64,000 nucleotides of DNA from G963665085 sp963665085 (GCA_963665085.2 CAXXXS010000001.1:5051749-5115748), one strand, 5' to 3'; shown: positions 1 to 9,824, counted from the stretch's first letter. Notes: generated by a model not told the origin, from the letters alone. Made by a program: numbers and translations.

Positions 1-160
1 TTGTATTTTCCTCAAAAATCGTAAAATAATTATCAATTAAAACATTATTAATCAAGTTTTGTTTGGTAAATAAACAAGAAAAAATTATTACTTGACATGT
101 ATTACTTTTTAATGCTGATTAGGCTTAGATATCAGCAGAAATTTCGGAAAATTTACGTAT

Positions 161-862
161 ATGAATGGATCTGAAAAAAAAATAAATTTTCACTTTCCAA
201 ATGCTAAGACGATTCCTGAAATCACATCATCAATTATTTCAAGAATTAAGAATGAACAAAATATTCTACCCGAAAAGATTCTTTTAGCAACTTCATTTTG
301 TTCTGATGAAATTAATCACAATAAATATTCTTTCTCGCATCAGTTCCATTGTGGGGAATTTATCCTTGGTGGAATTACAGGTTATCCTTTTTCTGGCTTA
401 ACAGGCCTTTCTGCTTATTTTTCACACATTCCTAATGATGGTGCATCTCTCATTATATTTGGCCCCCATATAGGAATTTCCAGGAATGGAAATATAGGTT
501 TTAACACAAGAAATATGCAATCTGTAGAAACACCAACATGTGGTGCGCTAACAGGTATTCTTGAAAAGCTTAATAGCCCAATTGAATGGAAAGAAAAACA
601 AATAAAAAATTATGATTATCAGGTTGATTTTGTTACCCAGAGACTAAACACTCATAAAAAAAATATTGCGGATACAAAACTCCCTATAGTTGAAATAACA
701 AAAAAAACTTTTTCCCTAATTGAAAAGGATATTAAAGAAATGATCCAGTCGAAGAAAAAAGACATTGAGAACTTTCCTGTTTATTTGTTAGGGGGAATAT
801 TAATTAATACAGATGCTGGTCATAATGATTTTTTCGAGCCCTTGGTTTTTGAACAAATATAA
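161..862 (+). CDS. LCIB/LCIC-like beta-carbonic anhydrase domain protein
   Basis: The 233-residue protein resembles the limiting-CO2-inducible B/C carbonic anhydrase family, zinc enzymes that interconvert CO2 and bicarbonate. Seen in the sequence: an FCSDEIN segment near residue 47, a GGITGYPFSGLTG segment, SHIPNDGA with a histidine, FGPHIGIS, and PTCGA with a second cysteine. The Cys, His and Cys in these blocks match the expected zinc ligands in order and spacing. No signal peptide is visible, so a cytosolic location is likely. It stands alone, with its 3' end facing the next gene. Assignment rests on motif memory; activity is not shown. Confidence 0.7.
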   Translation: MNGSEKKINFHFPNAKTIPEITSSIISRIKNEQNILPEKILLATSFCSDEINHNKYSFSHQFHCGEFILGGITGYPFSGLTGLSAYFSHIPNDGASLIIFGPHIGISRNGNIGFNTRNMQSVETPTCGALTGILEKLNSPIEWKEKQIKNYDYQVDFVTQRLNTHKKNIADTKLPIVEITKKTFSLIEKDIKEMIQSKKKDIENFPVYLLGGILINTDAGHNDFFEPLVFEQI

Positions 863-896
863 AAAGGATGTTCTATAAATTTTTTTAATAAAAAAA

Positions 897-960
897 TCCC
901 AACTTAACTCGATGTGACAGTTAACTGTGATTAACAAGGTCATTTCGAGCTAAGTCGGGA
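897..960. repeat. Intergenic imperfect inverted repeat
   Basis: Arms of 16 bases at 897-912 and 945-960 match at 14 of 16 positions when folded. A perfect 12-base palindrome, ACAGTTAACTGT, sits inside at 917-928. It lies between two convergent genes and could act as a bidirectional terminator, but it has no clean T tract on the plus strand. Confidence 0.5.
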
Positions 961-1000
961 ACACTTTCGTTAAATACAGAGTTTTTGAAAAAACTCTTCA

Positions 1001-2350
1001 TTATACCTTATTTAACCTTTTAATGTCTGAAAAATGAAAATCAAAGTCAATTTCAAAACAATCAACAAATTTTTCTTTTAAGACTTTTGTTAATTTTTTT
1101 ACATCCTCAGCATAAAAAACAAAAGCGCCACCGCCACCGGCCCCTGCAATTTTACCTCCGTATGCACCATTTTCTTTTGCATATGTATAAATTGCATCTA
1201 GCCTATCATTTGTTGTAGCCGGAGCTAATTGGATCTGTGCCTGGAAATTTTTCTCCATAATTTCCGCACACTTAATAAAATCTTTTCTTGCAAGAGTTTC
1301 GGCAAAAAGCAATCCATACTTCGATAATTTACGTAATGCTTCCTGTCCCTCTTGAGTTCTATAATTGTGATATACCTGTTCTACCGCTAACTGTGCATTT
1401 CTCGAAACGCCTGTATGCAACAATAACAGGTTCTGTTTAAATTCCTGTAAGATTTCTTTTGAAATTGTTATGTCAAAAGTTATCGCATAATCTTTTCCAA
1501 ATTCAAAACAATTAAATCCACCATATACAATTGAATATTGATCCTGACGACCAATTGCCCAGTTTAGTTCTTTATTTTCAAGGTTAAATAAATCTTCGCC
1601 AATCTGAGTTAATGTTCTTGAATCGGCATTATAACTTTTTGCCGAAATCATTTCAAGAAGTTTTGCTGCGGTAGAAGTACTTAAACCACTTCCTCTTGGA
1701 TATCCTGAAAAATTAAACTGCCCACTTCTATATTCGACCAAAGGTTTTATTGCCACATTAGAAACATATCCTTTTTTTTCTCCCATAATGAAGGGGACAT
1801 CTGTCCAACCTCCGGCAAAATCAATACGTAATGGAGCCCTGTATTTAAAATTAATTTTATCGAATATACTTGTAGTTGATGTTGCTTCAAGTTCAGGAGG
1901 AACAATTCGAGAAACAAATTCAATTTTAGTTCCTGTTGTTTTACAAAGATCTTCTTTTTCTTTTAAAGCTGAATCATCATCATTTAAAATAAAAATATCG
2001 GGTTTTAAAGCCTGAAGAACATCTTTAAAATCGATTTTCCCTTTCTCAATAGTTTCTCCGTTTAAAATAGCATAATCTACATCCTGCATTGCAGCGACCA
2101 AATAAACCCTGTTATTTTCCGGATTTACAGGCCTGCTGGGACCTTTTAATTCTTTAATAACACTATCGCGCCCTACCCCTACCACTAATAAATCTCCATA
2201 AGCTTTACATTGATTAAAAAAGACAGCATGACCTGATTGTAAAATATCATAACATCCCGTACAAAACACAATTTTTTTATTGCTATTCTCTTTTCTCAAT
2301 TTTTCTAACGAATCCAATGAAAGTACTTTTGACTTAATCGTTTCAAACAT
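1001..2350 (-). CDS. Bifunctional cytidylyltransferase-like / GHMP sugar kinase (heptose kinase-like)
   Basis: A 449-residue fusion. Residues about 25-150 look like an RfaE/HldE-type nucleotidyltransferase (VFCTGCYDILQSGH, then VVGVGRDS). From about residue 170 it is a GHMP kinase: APLRIDFAGGWTDVP at the start, a GSGLSTSTAA phosphate-binding loop, and AGAGGGGAFVF near the end, as in D-glycero-D-manno-heptose 7-phosphate kinases. This suggests synthesis of an activated sugar for the cell surface. The usual HxGH motif of the transferase half reads QSGH (residues 38-41), so the first histidine is replaced and that half may be altered in activity. The substrate is not determined. Confidence 0.75.
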   Translation of the reverse strand: MFETIKSKVLSLDSLEKLRKENSNKKIVFCTGCYDILQSGHAVFFNQCKAYGDLLVVGVGRDSVIKELKGPSRPVNPENNRVYLVAAMQDVDYAILNGETIEKGKIDFKDVLQALKPDIFILNDDDSALKEKEDLCKTTGTKIEFVSRIVPPELEATSTTSIFDKINFKYRAPLRIDFAGGWTDVPFIMGEKKGYVSNVAIKPLVEYRSGQFNFSGYPRGSGLSTSTAAKLLEMISAKSYNADSRTLTQIGEDLFNLENKELNWAIGRQDQYSIVYGGFNCFEFGKDYAITFDITISKEILQEFKQNLLLLHTGVSRNAQLAVEQVYHNYRTQEGQEALRKLSKYGLLFAETLARKDFIKCAEIMEKNFQAQIQLAPATTNDRLDAIYTYAKENGAYGGKIAGAGGGGAFVFYAEDVKKLTKVLKEKFVDCFEIDFDFHFSDIKRLNKV

Positions 2351-2667
2351 ATTTTAGTAAGTTTTGTATTTACAAAGTCTTTTAAAAAATATAAATATAT
2401 AGCTTATACAGCTATTAAGGGAATTTTACCTCAAATTTTACATGAACCTTTTAATGTAAATTACAGAACCGTGAAGTTCTTAGATAAATGATAAAATCAT
2501 AAATGTAAAAGATAATCAAGCTATATCTAGGTCGCATCCAAAGCATAAAATGTTTAAAAAACTAATAATAAACAACATAAACTAATTATGTTAAAAAACT
2601 TGATTGTTGAAATTTTGCACTCTAAATTTGTAAAATCATATTAATTTTCTAATCGATTTTGCAAAAA
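2351..2667. other. Intergenic region upstream of two divergent genes
   Basis: AT-rich spacer between the divergent sugar kinase and DNA polymerase IV genes. It presumably holds both promoters. I see no ORF, RNA gene or strong repeat in it. Confidence 0.5.
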
Positions 2668-3810
2668 ATGAATAACAGGCAGATTGTTCATATGGACTTG
2701 GACACCTTTTTTGTCTCGGTAGAGCGTCTACATAACAAAAAGTTAATTGACAAGCCTGTTATTATTGGAGGAGCTTCGAACAGGGGGGTTGTTGCAAGTT
2801 GTAGTTATGAAACCCGTGGGTTTGGAGTCCATTCAGCTATGCCGATGCGTATGGCCAGGACACTTTGTCCGGAAGCAATTATTGTTCGAGGCGACATGGA
2901 TGAATACAGTAAATTTTCAAATATCGTAACCGATATTATTGCTGAAAAAGCACCTATTTACGAAAAAACATCTATTGATGAACATTACATTGATGTAACA
3001 GGTATGGATCGTTTTTTCGGATGCTATAAATGGTCGAAAGAACTAAGAGAAAAAATAATTAAAGAAACCCACCTGCCTATTTCTTTTGGTTTATCTGTTA
3101 ATAAAACAGTTTCAAAAATAGCAACGGGAGAAGCAAAACCCAACAAAGGGATCGAAATACCCGAACAAAAAGTGCTTAACTTCATTCATCCTTTATCAAT
3201 AAAAAAGATGCCCATGATTGGAGAAAAGACGTATCGACAACTTTTCTCTATGGGGGTAGATACTATTGGCCTATTAAGTAAAATTCCTCCTGAAGTAATT
3301 GAAAAAGTACTGGGGAAGAACGGCATAACTATCTGGAAAAAAGCAAATGGGATAGATTCTACGCCTGTTGAACAATACTCCTCTAAAAAATCAATAAGTA
3401 CAGAGTGCACATTTGACAATGATATTATTGATACAAAAATTCTTAATGATACATTAATCAGTATGGTTGAGAAACTTTGTTATGAATTAAGGAGTAAACG
3501 CAGGTTAACATCATGTGTTACTATTAAAATACGATATGCTAATTTTGACACACACACATTACAAAAACGAATTTCATATACTTCCTTTGATCATCATCTT
3601 TCTGAAATATCTAAAGAACTTTTTAATAAAATATTTCAACGAAGAATGCGTGTACGTTTAATTGGAGTTAAATTCAGTCATCTTGTACAAGGTGTTCAAC
3701 AACTTGATATGTTTGAAGATGTCCCCAAAATGGTAAATCTATATTTAACCTGGGATAAGCTAAGAAATAAATATGGACAACAAGCTGTAAAAAGAGCTGT
3801 TTCTATTTAA
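2668..3810 (+). CDS. dinB: DNA polymerase IV (Y-family translesion polymerase)
   Basis: Y-family error-prone polymerase that bypasses damaged template. The 380-residue protein opens with IVHMDLDTFFVSVERL, which holds the first catalytic aspartates. It continues with SIDEHYIDVTG (second metal-binding acidic pair), a KTVSKIATGEAKPNKG palm/thumb segment, helix-hairpin-helix residues near MPMIGEKTYRQL, and a little-finger domain to the end. The ATG at 2668 is preferred to the TTG at 2659 because it follows the A-rich leader directly. SIDEHY replaces the commoner SIDEAY. A weak hairpin follows the gene. Confidence 0.93.
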   Translation: MNNRQIVHMDLDTFFVSVERLHNKKLIDKPVIIGGASNRGVVASCSYETRGFGVHSAMPMRMARTLCPEAIIVRGDMDEYSKFSNIVTDIIAEKAPIYEKTSIDEHYIDVTGMDRFFGCYKWSKELREKIIKETHLPISFGLSVNKTVSKIATGEAKPNKGIEIPEQKVLNFIHPLSIKKMPMIGEKTYRQLFSMGVDTIGLLSKIPPEVIEKVLGKNGITIWKKANGIDSTPVEQYSSKKSISTECTFDNDIIDTKILNDTLISMVEKLCYELRSKRRLTSCVTIKIRYANFDTHTLQKRISYTSFDHHLSEISKELFNKIFQRRMRVRLIGVKFSHLVQGVQQLDMFEDVPKMVNLYLTWDKLRNKYGQQAVKRAVSI

Positions 3811-3852
3811 ATTCCATGTTTAATATTCACATTAAAAACACACCAAAAAAAA

Positions 3853-3876
3853 GCCCCCATTAAATGGAGGCTTACT
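3853..3876 (+). terminator. Probable weak terminator after dinB
   Basis: A short hairpin with arms GCCCCCAT and ATGGAGGC (7 of 8 pairs) lies 43 bases after the dinB stop codon. The T tract after it is poor. Confidence 0.4.
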
Positions 3877-3990
3877 AAAATTAAAAACACCAAATATTAA
3901 CCATCATTTACATTATTGTCTATGCTTTTTTAAAACTTTCTGCAACTTTTTCACCAATTTCATCTAAGACAAGATTTTCAACTACTTGTA

Positions 3991-4521
3991 TTATTTATTT
4001 AATAATATTTGGTTTATATTATCAATAAACATTTGTTTAGTTTCTTCTTTAGTTTGTGCAATACCCGATGCCATTGACGGCTTCTCATCCAAAGGAATAT
4101 ATAAAAATGAAGGTAAGCTTCTAATCCCAAAAACTGCAGCTAATTCTCTTTCTGCTTCAGTATCTATTTTATATACATCAATCTGTCCTTTATATTCTTT
4201 GGCTATTTCATCAAGTATTGGTGAAGTAATTCTACATGGAGCACACCAATCTGCATAAAAGTCTATGATGGCAGGTTTATCCCCTTCAAATTTCCAAACA
4301 TCTTTATTTACCTCGTAGTTCATTACTTTTTCCAGAAACTCAGCTTTTGTAAGATGAACTGCCCCTCCCTCTTCACTGTCCGTATCAGGGATATTTGTAT
4401 TTTCTGTCAAAATGACTTTATTTTCAGGATCTGAATTTGTTTGTGCATTTGTCTTCTCACTTTTACATGCTTGAGTAGCTATAAATGTGACACTTAAAGC
4501 CAAAAAGATAATTTTTTTCAT
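3991..4521 (-). CDS. Thioredoxin-fold lipoprotein
   Basis: A 176-residue exported thioredoxin-like protein. It starts with a lipoprotein signal (hydrophobic stretch, then a lipobox ending TQAC with Cys19), followed by a polar linker to about residue 75 and a thioredoxin domain. The redox motif WCAPC is at residues 92-96, preceded by IIDFYAD, and the cis-proline region reads IRSLPSF. It probably acts as a thiol-disulfide exchange protein in the periplasm, anchored to a membrane. It follows the DUF6132 gene by 10 bases on the same strand, so the two are likely co-transcribed. Confidence 0.85.
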   Translation of the reverse strand: MKKIIFLALSVTFIATQACKSEKTNAQTNSDPENKVILTENTNIPDTDSEEGGAVHLTKAEFLEKVMNYEVNKDVWKFEGDKPAIIDFYADWCAPCRITSPILDEIAKEYKGQIDVYKIDTEAERELAAVFGIRSLPSFLYIPLDEKPSMASGIAQTKEETKQMFIDNINQILLNK

Positions 4522-4531
4522 GATCTTATTT

Positions 4532-4762
4532 TTAATTATTTGTACTTTGTGATGTTTCTTTTTCCTTTTTCTTCGATATAATATTGTTTATAGTATCTCC
4601 AGAAAGATAGCCCAGAATTCCTCCAACAGCTGTGCTCTTATACCAAGTTGATGTTATCGGACATGTATTAGTTTGACAACCTATGAAGTTCCAATACAAG
4701 TAACCAGCAATCCCTCCTGCTAAAATTAAAACACTATATAAAAGAATTTGTTTTTTATTCAT
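4532..4762 (-). CDS. DUF6132 family small membrane protein
   Basis: A 76-residue protein with an N-terminal membrane segment (LLYSVLILAGGIAGYLYW), a CQTNTCPIT cysteine pair, a second short hydrophobic glycine-rich segment (AVGGILGYLSG) and a lysine-rich tail. The layout matches the DUF6132 proteins common in Bacteroidota, whose function is unknown. It is the first gene of a pair with the thioredoxin lipoprotein; the cysteine pair and this neighbour make a redox-related role possible but unproven. Confidence 0.7.
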   Translation of the reverse strand: MNKKQILLYSVLILAGGIAGYLYWNFIGCQTNTCPITSTWYKSTAVGGILGYLSGDTINNIISKKKEKETSQSTNN

Positions 4763-4848
4763 AGTTAACGACTTTCAAATCATATGCCAAAATTAAAATA
4801 TTTATATATATAAATATTTGATGACAAATATATCAAAAAAAACATGAC

Positions 4849-4876
4849 AAAAAAACCGGGCATTTTTACTCCCGGT
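4849..4876 (-). terminator. Rho-independent terminator of the nucleotidyltransferase gene
   Basis: Read on the minus strand, ACCGGG pairs with CCCGGT around a 10-base loop and is followed by a run of seven Ts. It lies 43 bases after the stop of the nucleotidyltransferase gene. Confidence 0.75.
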
Positions 4877-4918
4877 TAAATAATCGTATATAAGATAAGA
4901 ATAAATAAAAAATAGGGA

Positions 4919-5824
4919 TTAACCCCATAATTTTTCAGGATATGCTCCTTCTTCTATCAATTTATTTATACTATTAACTACATTTTCCCTGTCTTCTCTG
5001 TACGTAATACCAAACCACTTAGAATTAGTTTTGTATACTTTCATTGAAGCCTCCCCCGAATTAAGAACTGTGTCTACAACACTTGGAATATAAAATTCAG
5101 ATTTTAGTACATTAATTTTTTCATCAAGGAATTTTTTAAACTCTCTATTCAGGTAATTAAACATAGTAGGTGTAAAACCTAAAAAATTCATTGATACGAT
5201 TTCGTTTCCTGTTAAAGAAACTTTATTATCTCCATCAGTAAATTCAATTCCATTTTCTGTTTTTTCAATCTTTGTCCTTTCCACTATTGATTTAAGAAAA
5301 TCTTCTTCATCCAAACCACAAACGCCCCTGGAAACAGAACCATAATCTGATAACGTATTAATCAATGGATATCCTACCATACAATAATCATTACTTTCTA
5401 CTGAAGCAATAGAAATAAGGTGTTTTACCATAATTTGATAAGCCTCGGCTCCATAAAAATCATCTGCATTAATAACAGCAAAAGGTTCTTTTATTGAATT
5501 CGATGCCATCATTATAGCATGTCCGGTTCCCCAAGGTTTTTGTCTGTCGGCAGGAACAGAATAACCTTCGGGAAGTTTATCTAATTCCTGAAATACATAT
5601 TCAACAGTAATCTTATCAGAAAATTTATCAAAGAATTCCCGGAATTGATCTTCTATATCTTTTCTAATAACTACTACAACTTTACCAAAACCAGCCCGGA
5701 TAGCATCAAAAATTGAATAATCTGTAATTGTTTCCCCTCCTGGCCCTAACCTGTCTATTTGTTTTAATCCACCGTAACGGCTGCCCATTCCGGCAGCAAG
5801 AATAAGAAGTGTTGGTTTCACCAT
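4919..5824 (-). CDS. Sugar-phosphate nucleotidyltransferase family protein
   Basis: A 301-residue protein of the NTP-transferase fold. The N-terminal signature LAAGMGSRYGGLKQ binds the nucleotide; FAVINADDFYG supplies a metal-binding acidic site. This class joins a sugar phosphate to an NTP to give an activated sugar. No left-handed beta-helix acyltransferase repeats follow, so it is not a full GlmU. The exact sugar cannot be read from sequence. It is transcribed alone and has its own terminator. Confidence 0.8.
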   Translation of the reverse strand: MVKPTLLILAAGMGSRYGGLKQIDRLGPGGETITDYSIFDAIRAGFGKVVVVIRKDIEDQFREFFDKFSDKITVEYVFQELDKLPEGYSVPADRQKPWGTGHAIMMASNSIKEPFAVINADDFYGAEAYQIMVKHLISIASVESNDYCMVGYPLINTLSDYGSVSRGVCGLDEEDFLKSIVERTKIEKTENGIEFTDGDNKVSLTGNEIVSMNFLGFTPTMFNYLNREFKKFLDEKINVLKSEFYIPSVVDTVLNSGEASMKVYKTNSKWFGITYREDRENVVNSINKLIEEGAYPEKLWG

Positions 5825-5988
5825 ATTTTATTATTTTTTATTTTATGGTTAAAGATAGAAGAATTTGTTTGCATACAATTTAATTTAGAATGAAGATTTA
5901 TTAAGCCAACACTTAATTATTCAGACTTATCAAATCTTAAAATCTTGATTACTTTTGCTCGATTTTATAATCTTAATATAATTAAATA

Positions 5989-6909
5989 TTGACAAACAGG
6001 CAAAAAGGGGTTATTTACGCATTAACCCCAGCAATTATGTGGTCACTTTTAGCAATTATCTTAAAAGTTGCATTATCTGATCTTGATACAATTACAGTAA
6101 CGTGGATTCGTTTTTTTATTGCTTTTATACTTTTATCAATTATTGTTGGAATCTCAAATCCGGGACATTTCAAAATTTTAAGAAAACCACCTATTAAGTT
6201 AATTTTTGCTGCAATCGCACTTGGTTTAAATTACCTTGGATTTGTTAAAGGATTAGATTTTACTTCTCCAACAAATGCTCAGGTTTTTATACAAATTGGA
6301 CCCGTACTTCTTGCCTTATCAGGGATCTTTATTTATAAGGAAAAAATAAAACCAAAACAACTTATTGGACTTCTATTAGCTGTTATCGGTCTTTTAGTTT
6401 TTTATTCACAACAAATTGAGCAAATGATTGAGACTAAAAGTGTCTATAACAAAGGAGTACTTTGGATTTTATTTGGAGCTGTCTCCTGGGCTTGTTACGC
6501 CATCTTTCAAAAAGGATTAGTTAAAGATTATGCAACAAACCAACTAAACCTTATAATTTATGGTCTACCAGCATTACTCTATACACCATTTATTAATATT
6601 TCACCTATCTTTTCATTAAGCTGGCCTTATCTTATTATTGTTTTTTTTCTTGGAGTAAATACGCTTGTTGCATATACATTTATGTCCTTAGCCTTAAAAT
6701 ATCTTGAAGCTAACATAGTAAGCGTAATTGTGACTGTCAACCCAATTTTTACTTTTATTTTTATGGGCATATTAGGGTATTTAGATGTAAGCTGGATTGA
6801 ACATGAATCATTTACAGTAATTGCAGTATTGGGAGCATTCTGTGTGTTACTTGGGGCTATTCTCACTATTTTATTTTCAAGAGAAAGAAAGAAAAGAATA
6901 AAAGTTTAA
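5989..6909 (+). CDS. EamA/DMT superfamily transporter
   Basis: A 306-residue integral membrane protein with about ten hydrophobic segments in two homologous halves, the drug/metabolite transporter layout. The first half begins with YALTPAIMWSLLAIILK; the second half repeats this as LWILFGAVSWACYAIFQK. A TTG start at 5989 is used here because the reading frame before the first helix is in register and the next ATG would cut into that helix. The transported solute is unknown. The lysine/arginine-rich C terminus faces the cytoplasm. Confidence 0.85.
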   Translation: MTNRQKGVIYALTPAIMWSLLAIILKVALSDLDTITVTWIRFFIAFILLSIIVGISNPGHFKILRKPPIKLIFAAIALGLNYLGFVKGLDFTSPTNAQVFIQIGPVLLALSGIFIYKEKIKPKQLIGLLLAVIGLLVFYSQQIEQMIETKSVYNKGVLWILFGAVSWACYAIFQKGLVKDYATNQLNLIIYGLPALLYTPFINISPIFSLSWPYLIIVFFLGVNTLVAYTFMSLALKYLEANIVSVIVTVNPIFTFIFMGILGYLDVSWIEHESFTVIAVLGAFCVLLGAILTILFSRERKKRIKV

Positions 6910-6912
6910 ATA

Positions 6913-7590
6913 TTATTCTTCCAACAAATCTGGTCTCAACCGTTTCGTTCTCTCAACAGATTGATCATGCCTCCATTTTTCAATCTCACCAGCATGACCA
7001 GACAAAAGAACATCAGGGACTTTTAACCCTTTATAATCGGAAGGACGCGTGTATACAGGAGGAGCCAGTAAATTATCCTGAAAAGAATCTGTTAAAGCTG
7101 ATGTTTCATCTGACATTGCACCCGGAATAAGACGCACAACACTATCAACAATAACAGACGCTGCAAGTTCTCCGCCTGTTAAAACATAATCTCCAATTGA
7201 GATTTCTTTTGTGATAATATTATCTCGTATTCGTTGGTCGATACCTTTATAATGACCACATAGTATTATTATATTATTATACGTTGACATTTTATTGGCT
7301 AACGGTTGTGATAGATTTTCACCATCCGGCGAAGTATATATAACTTCATCATATTCTCTTTCTGCTTTAAGATAGGTAACCGCATCGTCAACTGGCTGAA
7401 TAGTCATAACCATTCCTGCTCCCCCGCCAAAAGAATAATCATCTGTTTTTTTATGTTTGTCCGTTGAAAAATCATGTAAATCATGAATAAATATATCAAC
7501 AATACCTTTTTCTTTTGCCCGTTTAATAATTGAATGATTTAAAGGACTATAAAGAAGTTCAGGAACAACAGACAGTATATCAATTCTCAT
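6913..7590 (-). CDS. trmD: tRNA (guanine37-N1)-methyltransferase
   Basis: A 225-residue SPOUT-class methyltransferase that makes m1G at position 37 of tRNAs and so prevents frameshifting. Recognisable blocks include the N-terminal LYSPLNHSIIKRAKEKG, DDYSFGGGAGMVM, the knot residues ILCGHYKGIDQR, and GDYVLTGGELA, which forms the SAM site. The length matches the family. It ends three bases from the convergent EamA gene, leaving almost no space for a terminator. Confidence 0.95.
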   Translation of the reverse strand: MRIDILSVVPELLYSPLNHSIIKRAKEKGIVDIFIHDLHDFSTDKHKKTDDYSFGGGAGMVMTIQPVDDAVTYLKAEREYDEVIYTSPDGENLSQPLANKMSTYNNIIILCGHYKGIDQRIRDNIITKEISIGDYVLTGGELAASVIVDSVVRLIPGAMSDETSALTDSFQDNLLAPPVYTRPSDYKGLKVPDVLLSGHAGEIEKWRHDQSVERTKRLRPDLLEE

Positions 7591-7757
7591 AAAATTCTAT
7601 TTATTTTGAAATTAAATATAAAACTTCAAAGATATTTTTAAAAAACCGTAAACATTAGCATTTTTTTGATTGTTGCAATTATATGCAAAAAAGTTTGTGC
7701 ATATTGCGTTTATATATATTTTCGTAAATTCAATTTTTAGAAAAAAATTATTTTTTT

Positions 7758-9806
7758 ATGGATACCACTGATAAGAATAGCGCTGTTCATGATGAACAAT
7801 TCAGAAAACCTGAGGAAGGATCTGAAAATACGAATGAAAATGTAACTTCTGATGAAACAAAATCTCCTGGAATTACAACAGAAGATGCTCAAATTGAAGA
7901 TTCTAACCCAGAAGTTATGCCAGATCCTACCTCTCAATCAGAAGTTGAAAAAGATTCTGATTTAAAAGATAATTCTTCTGAAAAAGAAGATATTGACACT
8001 ACTGTTGTTGAGGAAGAGAAAAATAATGTTGCTTCAGAAGAAACCAATGTAGAAGAGGAAAAAGAAAATGAGTTTGATGAAGATATTGATTATTCAGATT
8101 TGAATAAAGAACAACTTGTTGAAGAATTATCGAAAATCATTGCTTCAGATTATAAGCCAAAAAACAGAGATTTAGTTGAAGAGATCAGCACCCGTTTTTA
8201 TGAGCTTCATGAAAAGGATGTTGAAGAGATAAAACAAAAATTTCTTGAAAGTGGCGGAGTAATTGAAGATTTTAAAGTAGAATCTGATCCGGTAGAAGAA
8301 AACCTTCGTGGATTTGTTCAGCGTCATCGGGAAAGAAAATCAGCCTATTTTCAAAAACAAGAGGAGTTTAAAAAGAAAAACCTTGATGAGAAATTTAAAA
8401 TTATTGATGAAATAGAATCATTAATCAATAAAGAAGAATCGCTGAATCAAACATTCCATGAGTTTAATGATCTTCAGGCCCGCTGGAAAGAAATTGGCTT
8501 AGTTCCACAACAAAGCTTAAAAGAAATGTGGGACAGGTATCATTATACCATTGAGAAATTCTATGATTATATAAAAATAAATAAGGAGCTCCGTGATCTT
8601 GATTTTAAAAAGAACCAGGAAGCAAAAATTCTGTTATGCGAAAAAGCAGAAGAATTACTATTAGAGCCAAATATTATCAATGCTTTTAAGACATTACAAA
8701 CATTACATGATCAATGGAGAGAAGTTGGCCCTGTTCCACAGAGCATGCGAAATGAATTATGGGAACGTTTTAAAGAAGCCACTTCAAAAATAAATAAGAA
8801 ACACCAGGAATATTTCCATAATCTAAAAGATGAACAAAAGAAAAACCTGGAACAAAAAACAGTCCTCTGTGAAAAAGCAGAAGAAATAAACGAAGCAGAT
8901 ATTAGTACGCTAAAAGAATGGGACCAAAAAGCTGATGAATTGAAAGAACTTCAAAAAGTTTGGAAGACTATTGGTTTTGCCCCTAAAAAAGACAACAATG
9001 CTATATATGAACGCTTTAGAAAAGCATGTGATGCATTTTTTGAAAAGAAACGCGATTTCTTCTCTAAAAACAGGGAAGAACAAAACAATAACCTTCAGCT
9101 TAAAGTAGAACTATGTATTCAAGCTGAAACTATAAAAGATAGTAATGATTGGAAAAAAACCACTGATGAGTTAATTGCACTGCAAAAGAAATGGAAAACC
9201 ATTGGCCCTGTCCCAAGGAAACAATCGGATCCGGTTTGGAAGCGTTTTAGAGCGGCATGCGATGAATTCTTCAATAAAAAAAGTGAACATTTCTCTACTA
9301 TTGATAGCACATACGAAGAAAACCTGAATAAAAAAGAAGCCCTTATAGAGGAGATACTTTCTTATACCATCACTGACAAAGCAGAAGAAGCCCTTTCTAA
9401 ATTAAAGAGTTTCCAACGCGAATGGACAGAGATTGGGTTTGTTCCAATAAAGAAAAAAGATGAGATTCAGAAAAAATTCAGGGATGCTATTAATGAAAAA
9501 TTTGATCAACTTGAATTGGATGACCAGAAAAAAAATATGATAAAGTTCCGTTCTAAAGTTGACGAGATGGTTCATGCGCCAAAAGGTTATTCCCGATTAA
9601 GACAAGACAGAGAAAAACTTATTAACAAGCTTAAACAGCTTGAGAACGATATCGTATTATGGGAAAATAATATTGGATTCTTTGCAAACTCTAAGAATGC
9701 ACAATCAATGATTCATGAAGTTGAAAGGAAAATAGAAGATGCTAAAAAGAAAATAGAAGGGCTTCACGAAAAAATTCGTTTAATAGAGGATAAATTAGAC
9801 GATTAA
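7758..9806 (+). CDS. DUF349 repeat protein
   Basis: A 682-residue acidic, charged protein with no signal peptide. Residues 1-125 are low complexity and rich in Glu, Asp and Ser. From about residue 190 five DUF349-type repeats follow, each with a W-K/R-x-I/V-G core: WKEIGLVP, WREVGPVP, WKTIGFAP, WKTIGPVP and WTEIGFVP. The C terminus is a coiled coil. The family is widespread in Bacteroidota but its function is unknown to me. A strong hairpin terminator follows the gene. Confidence 0.85.
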   Translation: MDTTDKNSAVHDEQFRKPEEGSENTNENVTSDETKSPGITTEDAQIEDSNPEVMPDPTSQSEVEKDSDLKDNSSEKEDIDTTVVEEEKNNVASEETNVEEEKENEFDEDIDYSDLNKEQLVEELSKIIASDYKPKNRDLVEEISTRFYELHEKDVEEIKQKFLESGGVIEDFKVESDPVEENLRGFVQRHRERKSAYFQKQEEFKKKNLDEKFKIIDEIESLINKEESLNQTFHEFNDLQARWKEIGLVPQQSLKEMWDRYHYTIEKFYDYIKINKELRDLDFKKNQEAKILLCEKAEELLLEPNIINAFKTLQTLHDQWREVGPVPQSMRNELWERFKEATSKINKKHQEYFHNLKDEQKKNLEQKTVLCEKAEEINEADISTLKEWDQKADELKELQKVWKTIGFAPKKDNNAIYERFRKACDAFFEKKRDFFSKNREEQNNNLQLKVELCIQAETIKDSNDWKKTTDELIALQKKWKTIGPVPRKQSDPVWKRFRAACDEFFNKKSEHFSTIDSTYEENLNKKEALIEEILSYTITDKAEEALSKLKSFQREWTEIGFVPIKKKDEIQKKFRDAINEKFDQLELDDQKKNMIKFRSKVDEMVHAPKGYSRLRQDREKLINKLKQLENDIVLWENNIGFFANSKNAQSMIHEVERKIEDAKKKIEGLHEKIRLIEDKLDD

Positions 9807-9824
9807 AAATATCAACATAAAAAA

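Noticed and set aside
3922..3985. Short minus-strand peptide-like frame ending after VAESFKKA
   Set aside because: About 22 codons without a start; could be a gene remnant but nothing supports it.
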